From positions 1-41,752 of the forward strand of contig CAZKXX010000023.1 of assembly GCA_964556705.1 (NCBI GenBank): a stretch of 41,752 nucleotides of DNA, read 5' to 3'. Positions within the stretch are counted from its first letter, which is position 1. Each line of letters begins with the position of its first letter. Below are positions 9,152 to 17,603 of this stretch, piece after piece. The position numbers were made by a program, and so were the translations under genes. The notes beneath the pieces are model-generated. The model saw only the letters and a program-made list of their open reading frames with translations, made no database searches and was not told the DNA's origin. The stretch is from CAZKXX01 sp964556705 (GTDB taxonomy: Bacteria; Acidobacteriota; Terriglobia; UBA7540).

Positions 9152-12057
9152 TGGGGCAATCTCCTGATTTCCACCGCGCCCGTCTGAGGGTCTTCGACAC
9201 GGAAACGGGCGGGGTTCAGATTGTAGCCCACGTCAAAGCGGACCGGGCCGACCGGCGTGCGGTACCGCAAGCCGAGCCCCGCCGCGTGGGCCGTGTAGTC
9301 GAAATCCGTGGGCGAACTCTGCCGGACTTTGAGCAGCTTCATCAGACGGACGCTCGAATAGACGTTCCCGGCGTCGTGGAAGACGACGAATCCCATCCGG
9401 CCTTCGGCGAAGGGGATTCGCATTTCGAGCGAGTTCAGAAAGAGGGCCAGGCCGCCGACCGGAAAGCCGGTGACCAAGTCTCGCGGACCCGCCTGGTTGA
9501 TGGAAAAGCCGCGATGCGATTCGCTGCCGCCCATGAAGAAGCGTTCGGGCAGCGGAATCTGTCCGCGCTCGCCCACCTCGCCCACGGTGGACTGCACGGC
9601 GAAGCGGGTGTTGCGGGCGAAGATGAAGTGAGCCCCGATGCGGTGATAGGTCGCGTTCTGGCCGGAGATGCGCACGAAATTCGACTGCGAGCCGTAGCGC
9701 GTCGAGGAGACGCCCAGATCGGCCAGCGAGTAGGAGCCCCGCGTGGCGTCCGCGGGGTTATCGCGGTGGTCGTTGGCATAGCTGAGGCCGAACATCGCCA
9801 CGCGCGCCGGGCGGCTCACCAGAGGAATGTCCTCGGGGTTAATCCGCAGCGATTCGGCATCAACGAGGACGCGGCGGAAACTGTATCGCCCCACCAGGGC
9901 CGCGGCCGCGCTCCAGCGCTTCTCCAGACTCACCGAGGCCTCCTCGCGCTCCGCCGTAAACGTCAGCACGTCGCGGCTGCGCTCGGCCAGGCCGTGAATG
10001 CGGAAGGCCAGGTCGCGACGCGTCGGAAAGCGGGGCACCAGGTAGGTGAGGGAGCCGCCCCTATCGAGTGTCGAGAGGCGCGTGCGGAAGGTCAGCGACT
10101 GCGCGCGCCCGCCGACGTTCAGGCGGCTCATCCCGAAGGAAAGGCGGGGGCTGGCGCGAAGTTCGCCCTCCGGCCGGTCGCTGCCCAGACGCTGAAATTC
10201 CACGCCCGCGCCGTACACCAGAGTCCAGCGGCGGGCCTCTTCGACGTGGACGAGAATTGTCTTGTCCCTCTCCGTGCCCTGCGGGTCGCGCGGGGCGATC
10301 TGAACCTGGCTGAAGATGCCGAGGTCATACAGGCGGCGCTGAGATTCCAGGACCTGGCTCTGGCTGAGCGGTTCGCCGCGTTCGAGCGTCAACTCGCGGC
10401 GAATCGTCCCCTCGCGGGTGTTTTCGTTGCCGAGCAGGAAGACGCTCCCGATCCTTTCCTCCCGGCCGGTCTCGACCTCGTAGGTGACGTCCACCGTATG
10501 CGTGTCAGGATTCGAGGAGGTCTCGTACGTGACGAGCGCGTGGGGGAACCCCCGGTCGGCGAGAAAGCTGAGAAGGCTGTCGCGGTCCGCCAGCACATGC
10601 ACGGGCGAGAACGGACGGCCGGGCTTGACGGCCAGTCGCGGCCAAACGTCATTCCGGAATTCGTTGCGCAGCCCGTGGAACGCCAGGTTCCCGACCCGCC
10701 ACCGGGGACCTTCTTCGATCTCAAAGGTCAGAAAGAGCCGCCCTCGACGCCCTTCATAGGCGGTCTCGAGTCGCGGGGTGACCTTCACATCGAGGAAGCC
10801 GTGGTTGTGGTAGGCGGCGCGCAGCGACAGAACATCCTGGCGGAGGAGTTCGTGTGTGAAGACGCCGCGGGAGTGCAGCCAGTCCTGTCCCTCAACGGTC
10901 AGCACTCCGGCTAACTGCGCTGCGTCCAGGGTTTCGTTGCCCCGAAAGGCATAGCCCTCGAAAACGCCCTGCTCGCCCAGGGCGACGTGATAGACCACCT
11001 CAATGCTCGCCTCGCCGCCCGTTTCCCGGTGTTCGTACTCAATTTCCGCCAGATAGTAGCCGCGTCTCTGGAAGTGGTCGAGCAGGTTCCGGCGCCCACG
11101 TTCGAGCGAAGTCTCATCCACCACGCCTTCCTGATAGAAGGGAAGCACCGTTCGGCGTTCGGACTTCGAAAGGCTTGCGCCGCGGATTTCGACGTTGACG
11201 AGCGGCCCGACCTCGATGTCCACGGTCAGCTTTTCGGTTTCCGATTCGCGGTCATAAAGGCGTTCCTTCACGTTCACTGCGGCCATCAGGCGGCCCTGCT
11301 CCGCGTAAAAGCGGTGCAGCCGGAACGTCCCGCGTTCGAGGTTTGTCGAGGTGAGATGAATTCCCGGTTTCCACCTGGCCACCTTCAGCAGGTGCTCGCG
11401 CGTAGCGTGCAGTTCGCCCACAAATTCCACTTCTTTCAGTCGCGCCGCGGGGCCCGGGTCAACTGTGAAAGTCACGTCGGCCACCTGCGTATTCGGGTCC
11501 GGATCGAGCCGGGAACTGACCTCGGCGCGGTAATAACCGCTCTCGGCGAGCACGGAGGCCAGGCGCAGCGCCGCCGCGTCCAGGTCCCGGTCGGAGACCG
11601 GGTTGCCCAGACGCAGGCGCGCGGCCGTAATCAACAGGCGGGGGTCGAGAACGTCCGGCGTCCCTTCCACCCGGACGACGCCGACGAAGTAGGTGGCCCG
11701 GCCGCGGAAAATCAGTTCGACGCCGGACTCCCGCGGGACAGCGTCAGCCCGCAATTCCTGGAAGCGCCCCGTGGCGAACAGGTCCTTCAGGCTCTCCGCC
11801 ACTTTGCGGCGGTCGAGCGGCTCGCCCACTTTTTGGCGAATCTGGGGTGAAAAGTGCTCGACGGGTAGCGCCGCGTCCGTCTCGAGCCGAATCGCTTCAA
11901 CGGTACGTCCCCAGGGGAGTTCCTGGGTGACGGCGGGGACTGCGGCCGTCAAAAGGATCCCGGCCAGGATTAACGCCCGCGCCAGAAATCCTCCGCAGAC
12001 GCCAGGGAATCGACAGGAAGGCCGGAAAGGGGTTTGGACGCCATCACCATGCGGCAT
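9115..12057 (-). CDS. bamA: Omp85-family outer-membrane assembly protein (BamA/TamA-like) with seven POTRA repeats
   Basis: 980 residues from the ATG at 12057. After a basic N-terminus and a hydrophobic signal segment (ALILAGILLTAAVPAVTQ) come about seven consecutive POTRA-like repeats of 75-85 residues. These have recurring G(N)-x-x-(V/E) beta starts and YYxAEV-type helices. A 16-strand barrel domain then carries the conserved DNPADATRGSY segment, the L6 loop motif (here HRGF) and a C-terminal phenylalanine (GQSF). It inserts beta-barrel proteins into the outer membrane. An upstream TTG at 12132 would extend the protein by 25 residues, but it lies before the expected transcription start of the TATAAT box at 12135-12140, so the ATG is preferred. 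The neighbours SurA-like and TamB support the role. Whether it is the housekeeping BamA or a TamA-type paralogue cannot be decided here. Confidence 0.88.
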   Translation of the reverse strand: MPHGDGVQTPFRPSCRFPGVCGGFLARALILAGILLTAAVPAVTQELPWGRTVEAIRLETDAALPVEHFSPQIRQKVGEPLDRRKVAESLKDLFATGRFQELRADAVPRESGVELIFRGRATYFVGVVRVEGTPDVLDPRLLITAARLRLGNPVSDRDLDAAALRLASVLAESGYYRAEVSSRLDPDPNTQVADVTFTVDPGPAARLKEVEFVGELHATREHLLKVARWKPGIHLTSTNLERGTFRLHRFYAEQGRLMAAVNVKERLYDRESETEKLTVDIEVGPLVNVEIRGASLSKSERRTVLPFYQEGVVDETSLERGRRNLLDHFQRRGYYLAEIEYEHRETGGEASIEVVYHVALGEQGVFEGYAFRGNETLDAAQLAGVLTVEGQDWLHSRGVFTHELLRQDVLSLRAAYHNHGFLDVKVTPRLETAYEGRRGRLFLTFEIEEGPRWRVGNLAFHGLRNEFRNDVWPRLAVKPGRPFSPVHVLADRDSLLSFLADRGFPHALVTYETSSNPDTHTVDVTYEVETGREERIGSVFLLGNENTREGTIRRELTLERGEPLSQSQVLESQRRLYDLGIFSQVQIAPRDPQGTERDKTILVHVEEARRWTLVYGAGVEFQRLGSDRPEGELRASPRLSFGMSRLNVGGRAQSLTFRTRLSTLDRGGSLTYLVPRFPTRRDLAFRIHGLAERSRDVLTFTAEREEASVSLEKRWSAAAALVGRYSFRRVLVDAESLRINPEDIPLVSRPARVAMFGLSYANDHRDNPADATRGSYSLADLGVSSTRYGSQSNFVRISGQNATYHRIGAHFIFARNTRFAVQSTVGEVGERGQIPLPERFFMGGSESHRGFSINQAGPRDLVTGFPVGGLALFLNSLEMRIPFAEGRMGFVVFHDAGNVYSSVRLMKLLKVRQSSPTDFDYTAHAAGLGLRYRTPVGPVRFDVGYNLNPARFRVEDPQTGAVEIRRLPHWQYSLSIGQSF

Positions 12058-12134
12058 GCTTGACGCTCGGAGCAGGGCGGGAGTGGGAGAAGCAATCAAC
12101 CCGACGTATTTCCGCAGTCTTGCCAACACCAAAC

Positions 12135-12140
12135 ATTATA
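12135..12140 (-). promoter_or_regulatory. -10 box (TATAAT) upstream of the Omp85 gene
   Basis: A perfect minus-strand TATAAT would place the transcription start near 12128. No good -35 hexamer is visible at 16-18 bases. It matters because it makes the far-upstream TTG start of the Omp85 frame unlikely. Confidence 0.5.
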
Positions 12141-12203
12141 CTTCCGTCCTTCGCGCCACGGGGACGGTTTGACCGATTCACCACCCCGGAAAATCTCACT
12201 CTC

Positions 12204-13685
12204 TCAACGCAACTCCACTTCAAGCTCCGCTCCAGCCTGTTCCACCGCCGCCAGAGCTTCCCGCAGGTCGTCCCGGCGCGTGCGATGGTTGAGGACGCAC
12301 ACGCGAAGCGCCGTGCGCGACCTCAGGCGCGTAGAAGAGAGAAAGACTCGCCCGCTTTTTGTGATGCGAGATACCAGGCGAACGTTGAAACGATTGAGGA
12401 ATTCTTCGCGTTCGGCGCCCTCCGTGGGAACAGATCGCGGCAGATAGCGGAATGAAAAAATCCCGAGTGACGGCGGTGTGACGATTTCAATCCTTGGGGA
12501 GGCGGCGAACATCGCCGCGCCCTCCAGGGCGAGGTCCAGACACTGGTCGGTGACCTCGCGCAGGCGGCGTGTGCCGAAAACCTTGAAGTTCATCCACACT
12601 TTGAGCGCCCGAAAACCGCGAGTCAATTGAACGCCGTAGTCGCAGAAGTTGACTTCCCGGTCTTCGCGTTCAATGTCGCGCATGTAGTCGGGAAGGATTC
12701 GAAAGGTTTCCGGCAGCAGTCGCCGGTCGCGAAGCAGGACGCAGCCGGCCTCGAACGGGCAATAGAACCATTTGTGCGGGTCGAGCACGACCGAGTCGGC
12801 GAGTTCGATGCCCGTGAGGGCTTTCTTTCCGCGCTCGGTAAGTGCCGCAAAGCCGCCGTAGGCGGCGTCCACGTGGAACCAGAGTTCGTAGCGGCCTGCC
12901 ACCTCGGCAATGGCGGGCAGAGGGTCCACGGCGCCCGTGTTGGTGGTGCCCGCGGTCGCCAGCACGGCGAACGGCCGAAGCCCCTGGCGGCGGTCGGCCT
13001 CCACCTGCTCGGCGAGCGCGCGAGGGTCGAGGCGATAGGCGTCGTCGCAGGCGATTCGCCGCCACTGGGATTCCGGAAATCCCAGAAGCCGCAGAGCGCG
13101 GTCGGCGGAAGAATGGGTTTGATCCGAAAAATAGACGGTCGCGCTCTCCGTCCGGTCGGCGAGCAGCGCGTGGCGCGCTGCGGCCAGCGCCGTGAGGTTC
13201 GCCACCGAACCGCCGCTGACGAGCAGGCCGAAGGCGGTTTCCGGCAGCCCGATCATCTGCCGGAACCAGTCAATGACCGTGATTTCCACTTGAGCCGGCC
13301 CGGCGCCCTCAAACCAGGTGCCGGCAAAGACGTTCGCGCCCGCGGCGAGCGCATCGCCGAAGATGCTCGCGTACGTCGGCGCGCTGGGGATGAACGCGAA
13401 AAACCGCGGGTGGTCGAGCGCGACCGCGTGGGGCGCCACTTTTTCTGCGAACTCGCCGAGGACGCGTTCGAATTCAGCGGGCTCCTCGGGCATCGGCTCG
13501 TGGAGCAGCCGCTCGGCCTCGTCTCGGGTGATTTCCTTTCCCAGGGGACTTTCTCGCAGCGTCGTCAGCCGTTCGACAATCCAGTCCACCACGCGATAGC
13601 CGGCGCGGCGCATGCTTTCCGCGTCAACATCGAGCGTTACCCCCGGGCGAAAGTCGTGTTGCGGTGTCGAACCCGGTTGGCTCAT
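12204..13685 (-). CDS. PLP-dependent group II decarboxylase (aromatic-L-amino-acid decarboxylase family)
   Basis: 493 residues from the ATG at 13685, which has GGAGA about 6 bases upstream. It is a fold-type I PLP enzyme. Visible motifs are the cofactor-stacking and Asp-binding HVDAAYGG (271-278), the SGGSVAN phosphate loop and the Schiff-base lysine K305 in LDPHKWFY. Family members decarboxylate L-DOPA, 5-hydroxytryptophan, tryptophan, tyrosine or glutamate. Length and the DPHKWFYCPFEAGC context match the aromatic branch, but substrate cannot be read from sequence alone. It is the last gene of a same-strand series, 41 bases downstream of the PIG-L gene. A longer reading frame extends into that gene and is not needed. 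Confidence 0.88.
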   Translation of the reverse strand: MSQPGSTPQHDFRPGVTLDVDAESMRRAGYRVVDWIVERLTTLRESPLGKEITRDEAERLLHEPMPEEPAEFERVLGEFAEKVAPHAVALDHPRFFAFIPSAPTYASIFGDALAAGANVFAGTWFEGAGPAQVEITVIDWFRQMIGLPETAFGLLVSGGSVANLTALAAARHALLADRTESATVYFSDQTHSSADRALRLLGFPESQWRRIACDDAYRLDPRALAEQVEADRRQGLRPFAVLATAGTTNTGAVDPLPAIAEVAGRYELWFHVDAAYGGFAALTERGKKALTGIELADSVVLDPHKWFYCPFEAGCVLLRDRRLLPETFRILPDYMRDIEREDREVNFCDYGVQLTRGFRALKVWMNFKVFGTRRLREVTDQCLDLALEGAAMFAASPRIEIVTPPSLGIFSFRYLPRSVPTEGAEREEFLNRFNVRLVSRITKSGRVFLSSTRLRSRTALRVCVLNHRTRRDDLREALAAVEQAGAELEVELR

Positions 13686-13726
13686 GGGTGTTCTCCGTGC
13701 GGTCGTGCTGCGTGACGCGAACAGGT

Positions 13727-14506
13727 TCAGCCGGCGACGGGATGCACGAGGTCCCCGAGCAGGCTGGCGAGGACATTGTCTTCGGGGAACCCCTGGCCGA
13801 GGTGCTGCCGGAAGCCCTCCGCCCATTCCACGCCGCCGTGTTCGCCGGCGCGGCGCGCCATCTGGCGCAATTTGGCCTGGATATCACTGATCCGCTGCTG
13901 AGCGGCCAGAAAGGCGTTCTGGCTCTCGTGGCAGGCGAGCATCCGTTCCTTGATTTCGAGCGTCTCGCCGATATCCACCACCAGTCGAGGCTTGATTTCG
14001 TTACCGAGGATGTCGCGGTTGCCGAAGGGCTGGGCGTAATAGAGATGAGGCACGGCGCGGAGCGGCGGCGCGGGCTTCCGTACTCCCGTTTTGAAATTGC
14101 CGATGAGCCCGCCGAAGCAGGCGGTCATCGTCAGCCGGCTGGTGTTTTCGTGGTCCATCATGTAGTCGGAAGGCGCGTGCGTGAAGACGAGGTCGGCAGC
14201 GACGCGCCGCGCCAGCTCCATGGTTTTTCGTATGGCGTTCTTTTCGTACAGGACGAGCAGGTCTTTTTGCTCGAGGCAGGTGTAGTCCGCGCCGATCAGG
14301 CTTGCGGCGCGGGCGGCCTCGCGGCGGCGGATGCGGGCGATTTTGGCCGGCGGAAGCACCGTGCTGCCGCAATCGCCCGCCGTCATCGTGGCGATGTGGA
14401 TCCGATGCCCTCGCCGCGCCAGGTGCGCGAGCGTGCCGGCGGCGAGGAACTCAGCGTCATCGGGGTGTGCGAACACCGCGAGAACGCTCAGCGATGAGCC
14501 GTTCAC
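13727..14506 (-). CDS. PIG-L / LmbE-like metal-dependent deacetylase
   Basis: 259 residues from a GTG at 14506 that has an AGGTGA ribosome-binding site 5 bases upstream. The motif HPDDAE (14-19; metal ligands His14 and Asp17) and the second-site DH pair (Asp118-His119 in APSDYMMDHEN) define the PIG-L/LmbE family. These zinc enzymes remove N-acetyl groups from sugar conjugates such as GlcNAc-PI, GlcNAc-inositol (MshB) or GlcNAc-malate (BshB). Some bacterial homologues act on other amides. No bacillithiol or mycothiol partner genes are nearby, so the substrate is open. It lies 44 bases after the DUF2911 gene and 41 before the decarboxylase gene. No signal peptide is seen, so it is probably cytoplasmic. 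Confidence 0.85.
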   Translation of the reverse strand: MNGSSLSVLAVFAHPDDAEFLAAGTLAHLARRGHRIHIATMTAGDCGSTVLPPAKIARIRRREAARAASLIGADYTCLEQKDLLVLYEKNAIRKTMELARRVAADLVFTHAPSDYMMDHENTSRLTMTACFGGLIGNFKTGVRKPAPPLRAVPHLYYAQPFGNRDILGNEIKPRLVVDIGETLEIKERMLACHESQNAFLAAQQRISDIQAKLRQMARRAGEHGGVEWAEGFRQHLGQGFPEDNVLASLLGDLVHPVAG

Positions 14507-14550
14507 CTGTTCACCTCGAAGGCTGAACTCGCGTGGGGAGCGGGAGCGTC

Positions 14551-15075
14551 CTACTTCGCCGTGGCGAACGACCCCGCCAGCCGCATCGTGCCCCAGGCGA
14601 CTTCGATCTTGCCCATGGAGTCCTTGTCTGCAGAGAGGTTGATGGTCATTTGCTCGACCGACTCTCCGCCTTCCTTCACTTCCAGCGGAATTTCGGCGAC
14701 CTTGGCGCTCGGATCGTACTGGGTATGCGGCTTGCTCGAGACGATCAACGACCACTTGCCACCCTCGGCCATCTGCGCCAGCAGAATGTACTTGCCCTTG
14801 GGCACGCGGGTCCCGCCGAATTCCAGATCGGCGTCGGTGGAGAGGGTTGTGGAAGCGTCAGCGCCGAGACGCCAGACATTCCCGGGCTGCATCATCTTGA
14901 GCGGGTCGCGGCCTCGCAGCGAGGGGCGGCCGTATTCGACTGCCAAGTTTGCTTTGCCGACCGTTGCCTTGACCTCAGCGCGGTTCTGGCCGTGCGCCTG
15001 CGTGGCGAGCGCGGCCGCGAACAGCAGGCTCGAAGCCCCCAGTGTGATTGTGACACGGTTGAGAATCTGCTTCAT
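14551..15075 (-). CDS. Secreted DUF2911 family protein
   Basis: 174 residues starting at the ATG at 15075 behind a strong GGAGGAGA ribosome-binding site. An N-terminal signal peptide (hydrophobic ITLGASSLLFAAALATQAHG, cleavage around QAHGQ) is followed by the DUF2911 core with the characteristic VEYGRPSLRGRD, VWRLGADAST and PKGKYILLA segments. The function of this beta-sandwich family is unknown; members are exported and frequent in Bacteroidota and Acidobacteriota. It sits between the TlpA-like gene (53 bases) and the PIG-L gene (44 bases), consistent with one transcript. No membrane anchor other than the signal peptide is visible. Confidence 0.85.
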   Translation of the reverse strand: MKQILNRVTITLGASSLLFAAALATQAHGQNRAEVKATVGKANLAVEYGRPSLRGRDPLKMMQPGNVWRLGADASTTLSTDADLEFGGTRVPKGKYILLAQMAEGGKWSLIVSSKPHTQYDPSAKVAEIPLEVKEGGESVEQMTINLSADKDSMGKIEVAWGTMRLAGSFATAK

Positions 15076-15128
15076 CGGGTCTCTCCTCCAACGTTCGGAA
15101 TGGATTTTCCGGGGCCCCGCCCCGGGAG

Positions 15129-16055
15129 TCAATCGAGATGTCTCAAAAGTGCGAGGGGTTTCAGCCCCGCTTCGATGGCGCGGCGCAATTCTTCCCGCGG
15201 CACGTAGCCGACCCAGTGCCGCCGGATGACGCCGTCGCGCCCGATCAGAAACAGCGTCGGATAGATGGCGATGCTGCCGTAAGCGGTGTCGCTCTCCTTC
15301 GTCCAGTGGACGGTGGGGAAGCGCACACCCTCTTTCTCGAGATACCCCATCCTGACGGAATCGTCATAGCCGAGCCCCAGCACGCGGTCGGCGTTCGCGC
15401 CCACGATGCGAAGTCCCCGGGGAGCGAGTTCACCGTCGAGCTCGGCCAAGTCGGGCGTCTGCTTCACGCACGGCGGGCAGCCCGTGAACCAGACGTACAG
15501 TAACACGACATGGTCCCGCAGTTCGGTCAGGCGCACTTCGCCGCCCCGCAATTCGGCGAGCTGGAATTCCGGGGCCGGCCGTCCTTCCCAGCCGCTCAAC
15601 TGGCGTTCGACGACTTTTCCGAAGCGCGAGTCGCCCCGAATGCGTTCCACGTCCACGCGCGTAATTTCTCCCGACTGCGGATCGCGCTCGAGAAAGCGCG
15701 GCACGCGCGGGTCGGCCTCCATCACCCGCAGCAGCACGTCCGCCGCGTCGGCGGAGCCCAGGTCGAACTGCTCGGCGACGGTCTTCAAGCCGGGCGGCGC
15801 GCCGAGCCGCTCCTGATGCTGCGCCAGAAAAAGCGGAATGCGGAAGAAGGCGCGGTAGAGCTTGTCGAGCGCCTGGCGCTCTTCAGGCTCCGGGAAGACC
15901 TTGCCGTAGAGTTCGGTGATCAAGACCGGCTGCCCGGGCTTCAGATTTTCGCGGAGATAATCGATCACACGTTTTTCCGCTGCGTCCTGGCCGCCGGCAA
16001 GCGGCGAAGAGCAGAGCGCGAAAACGATGGTGAGGAGCAAGCCGATCCGCCTCAT
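15129..16055 (-). CDS. Secreted TlpA/AhpC-TSA-type thioredoxin-fold protein
   Basis: 308 residues from the ATG at 16055, which overlaps the esterase stop by 4 bases (ATGA). A signal peptide (RRIGLLLTIVFALCSS) leads into a helical domain of about 130 residues with no recognised family. A C-terminal thioredoxin fold follows, with the redox motif GCPPC (Cys193, Cys196) and the cis-proline region AIYPTLFLIGRDG. Such TlpA-like proteins reduce or oxidise exported protein thiols or support cytochrome maturation. The extra N-terminal helical domain is unusual for plain TlpA. A second, short TlpA-type protein is encoded at 25220-25750. Confidence 0.82.
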   Translation of the reverse strand: MRRIGLLLTIVFALCSSPLAGGQDAAEKRVIDYLRENLKPGQPVLITELYGKVFPEPEERQALDKLYRAFFRIPLFLAQHQERLGAPPGLKTVAEQFDLGSADAADVLLRVMEADPRVPRFLERDPQSGEITRVDVERIRGDSRFGKVVERQLSGWEGRPAPEFQLAELRGGEVRLTELRDHVVLLYVWFTGCPPCVKQTPDLAELDGELAPRGLRIVGANADRVLGLGYDDSVRMGYLEKEGVRFPTVHWTKESDTAYGSIAIYPTLFLIGRDGVIRRHWVGYVPREELRRAIEAGLKPLALLRHLD

Positions 16056-16999
16056 GGGCCGCCTCCCGCTGCGGTCCGCGTGCGCGTCGCGGCCTCGAAC
16101 GCCCGCCAATGAAATTCCAGCGAATGTTTCAAATACTGGCTCAGATAGTTCCACCCGTGGTTGCCCGGGCGAAGCGTAAATTCGTGCGAGAAACCTCGCT
16201 CGGTCAATTTCTGGTGCAGAAGCTGCGCGCCCGTCTGGAAACCGTAACGGTCGCTCTCACCGCAGTCGAAGTACAGCTTGAGCAGCGCGAAGCGCGAGGG
16301 ATTCTCGGCCAGGGTCAGCGGGTCGTAGGAGCGCCAATGAGCCTCGTCCACAGGCAAGCCGAAGGGCGCCTGGAGGACTCGCGCGTAGAACCGGCCGCGG
16401 CCTTCGCCCGGCTCGAGCTCCGGGATCTTCGGAAGCAGCGCGGCGCTGTGCGCGCTGGCCGAGCCGAACACCGCGGCATGGCGCATCCCCAGGTGCAGCG
16501 CCCCGTAGCCCCCCATGGAGTTTCCGCCGATTCCGCGCGCCGAGACCTGCGCCAAAGTGCGGTACTCGCGATCAACGAAGGGAACGAGTTCTTGAATCAG
16601 AAAGTCTTCGTAGCGTTCTCCGCCGTTCCGGGCGTTCACGTAAAAAGTTCGCGCGCCGTCGGGCAACACGACGAGAAACGGTCCCAGCCGCTCCTCGCGC
16701 CACAGCCCGTCGAGGATCTGCTGCCCGCCGCGGTCCATCCAGGTGCGCTCGTTTTCGTTCAGCCCGTGAAGGAAGTAGAGCGCGGGGTAGCGGCGAGGAT
16801 TGGTTGTGTGATAGTCGGGCGGAAGAACGACGCAGAAATTGACCGCGCGGCCGAGGACGGCGCTTTCGATGCTCCGGCACTCGACACTCGAGCCCGCCGC
16901 GCGCGCGGCCGTCACGAAAGCGAGAGCGACGGCCGAAAGCCCGAGGCAAAATCCAACGATGCGGCGCGAGCGACCTCGCGGCTGAAGCGTCAGGTTCAT
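16052..16999 (-). CDS. Exported alpha/beta-hydrolase esterase (esterase D / mycolyltransferase-like)
   Basis: 315 residues. The N-terminal basic-hydrophobic segment (to about ARAAGS) is a signal peptide. The mature part is a putative-esterase (PF00756-type) fold: oxyanion region FLHGLNENERTW, nucleophile elbow GGNSMGGYG with Ser161, an acid in FDCGESD (245-250) and His281 in GNHGW. Relatives include S-formylglutathione hydrolases, feruloyl esterases and antigen-85 proteins; export argues against a formaldehyde role. The stop overlaps the TlpA-like gene, and the start lies 3 bases after a small secreted protein gene, so the three are likely co-translated. No strong ribosome-binding site precedes the ATG, in keeping with coupling. 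Confidence 0.83.
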   Translation of the reverse strand: MNLTLQPRGRSRRIVGFCLGLSAVALAFVTAARAAGSSVECRSIESAVLGRAVNFCVVLPPDYHTTNPRRYPALYFLHGLNENERTWMDRGGQQILDGLWREERLGPFLVVLPDGARTFYVNARNGGERYEDFLIQELVPFVDREYRTLAQVSARGIGGNSMGGYGALHLGMRHAAVFGSASAHSAALLPKIPELEPGEGRGRFYARVLQAPFGLPVDEAHWRSYDPLTLAENPSRFALLKLYFDCGESDRYGFQTGAQLLHQKLTERGFSHEFTLRPGNHGWNYLSQYLKHSLEFHWRAFEAATRTRTAAGGGP

Positions 17000-17002
17000 C
17001 GT

Positions 17003-17503
17003 TTACTGGGGTCGAGGCGGGGTTTCGCGGGTCCGCTGGCCTTCGACGTATATGGAACTTCGCCCGCCGCGCGTTGTGGCGCCCACCGAGCCGCCCGCGC
17101 GGCTGCCCGAGCCCTTCGGGTCGGAGGCTCCGTGCACGGACCCGTGCACGTCTTTCAAGGGACCTTTCCCGGAACTCTTCGATTCCACCTTCGCGGCGTC
17201 TTTCGCGTCTTCGGAATCCCTGGCGCGCGGCTTCAATTCGACGACGGAAGCGGGTTCTTCCTGGGAGGCCGCGTCCTCGGACTTCGCCTCCTCAGTTTCA
17301 TCTTCGCCCCGCACCTGCTCTCGCGCCACGCTTTCGGCCACCGCGTCGGTCGAGACGCGGGTGACGTCGGCGAGAGAAGGCTTGTTGGATTCCGCCGGAG
17401 GCGCGTCCTTCGCGGGTTTCTTCTCCTCAGCGTTCGCCGCGCCGAAAGCGGCGAGCAGGGACAGCGCCATCGTCAGGACCCGGGAAGTCGTCCGTCTGGA
17501 CAC
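17003..17503 (-). CDS. Small acidic exported protein of unknown function
   Basis: 166 residues from a GTG at 17503 with GAGG 8 bases upstream. A short signal peptide (VLTMALSLLAAFGAANA) is followed by a low-complexity chain rich in Glu, Asp, Lys, Ala and Ser. It ends in a Gly/Arg-rich tail (SRAGGSVGATTRGG). It looks intrinsically disordered and no domain is recognised. The gene ends 3 bases before the esterase start, which supports it being real and coupled. A longer frame to 17743 exists but lacks a plausible start context. It could be a periplasmic linker or lipoprotein-like spacer without the lipobox Cys; no function is assigned. Confidence 0.6.
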   Translation of the reverse strand: MSRRTTSRVLTMALSLLAAFGAANAEEKKPAKDAPPAESNKPSLADVTRVSTDAVAESVAREQVRGEDETEEAKSEDAASQEEPASVVELKPRARDSEDAKDAAKVESKSSGKGPLKDVHGSVHGASDPKGSGSRAGGSVGATTRGGRSSIYVEGQRTRETPPRPQ

Positions 17504-17603
17504 GCTTCGCGCCTCGGAGTGAATTGAGGGTTCCCGCCCCTCATTCTGGAACCTGGCGGAAATCCCGTCAAGAGTTCGGACGGCAAACGGCGGCAATTGG
17601 TTG

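Noticed and set aside
9124..10914. 596-codon open frame antisense to the Omp85 gene
   Set aside because: Shadow of a certain gene; no recognisable domain.
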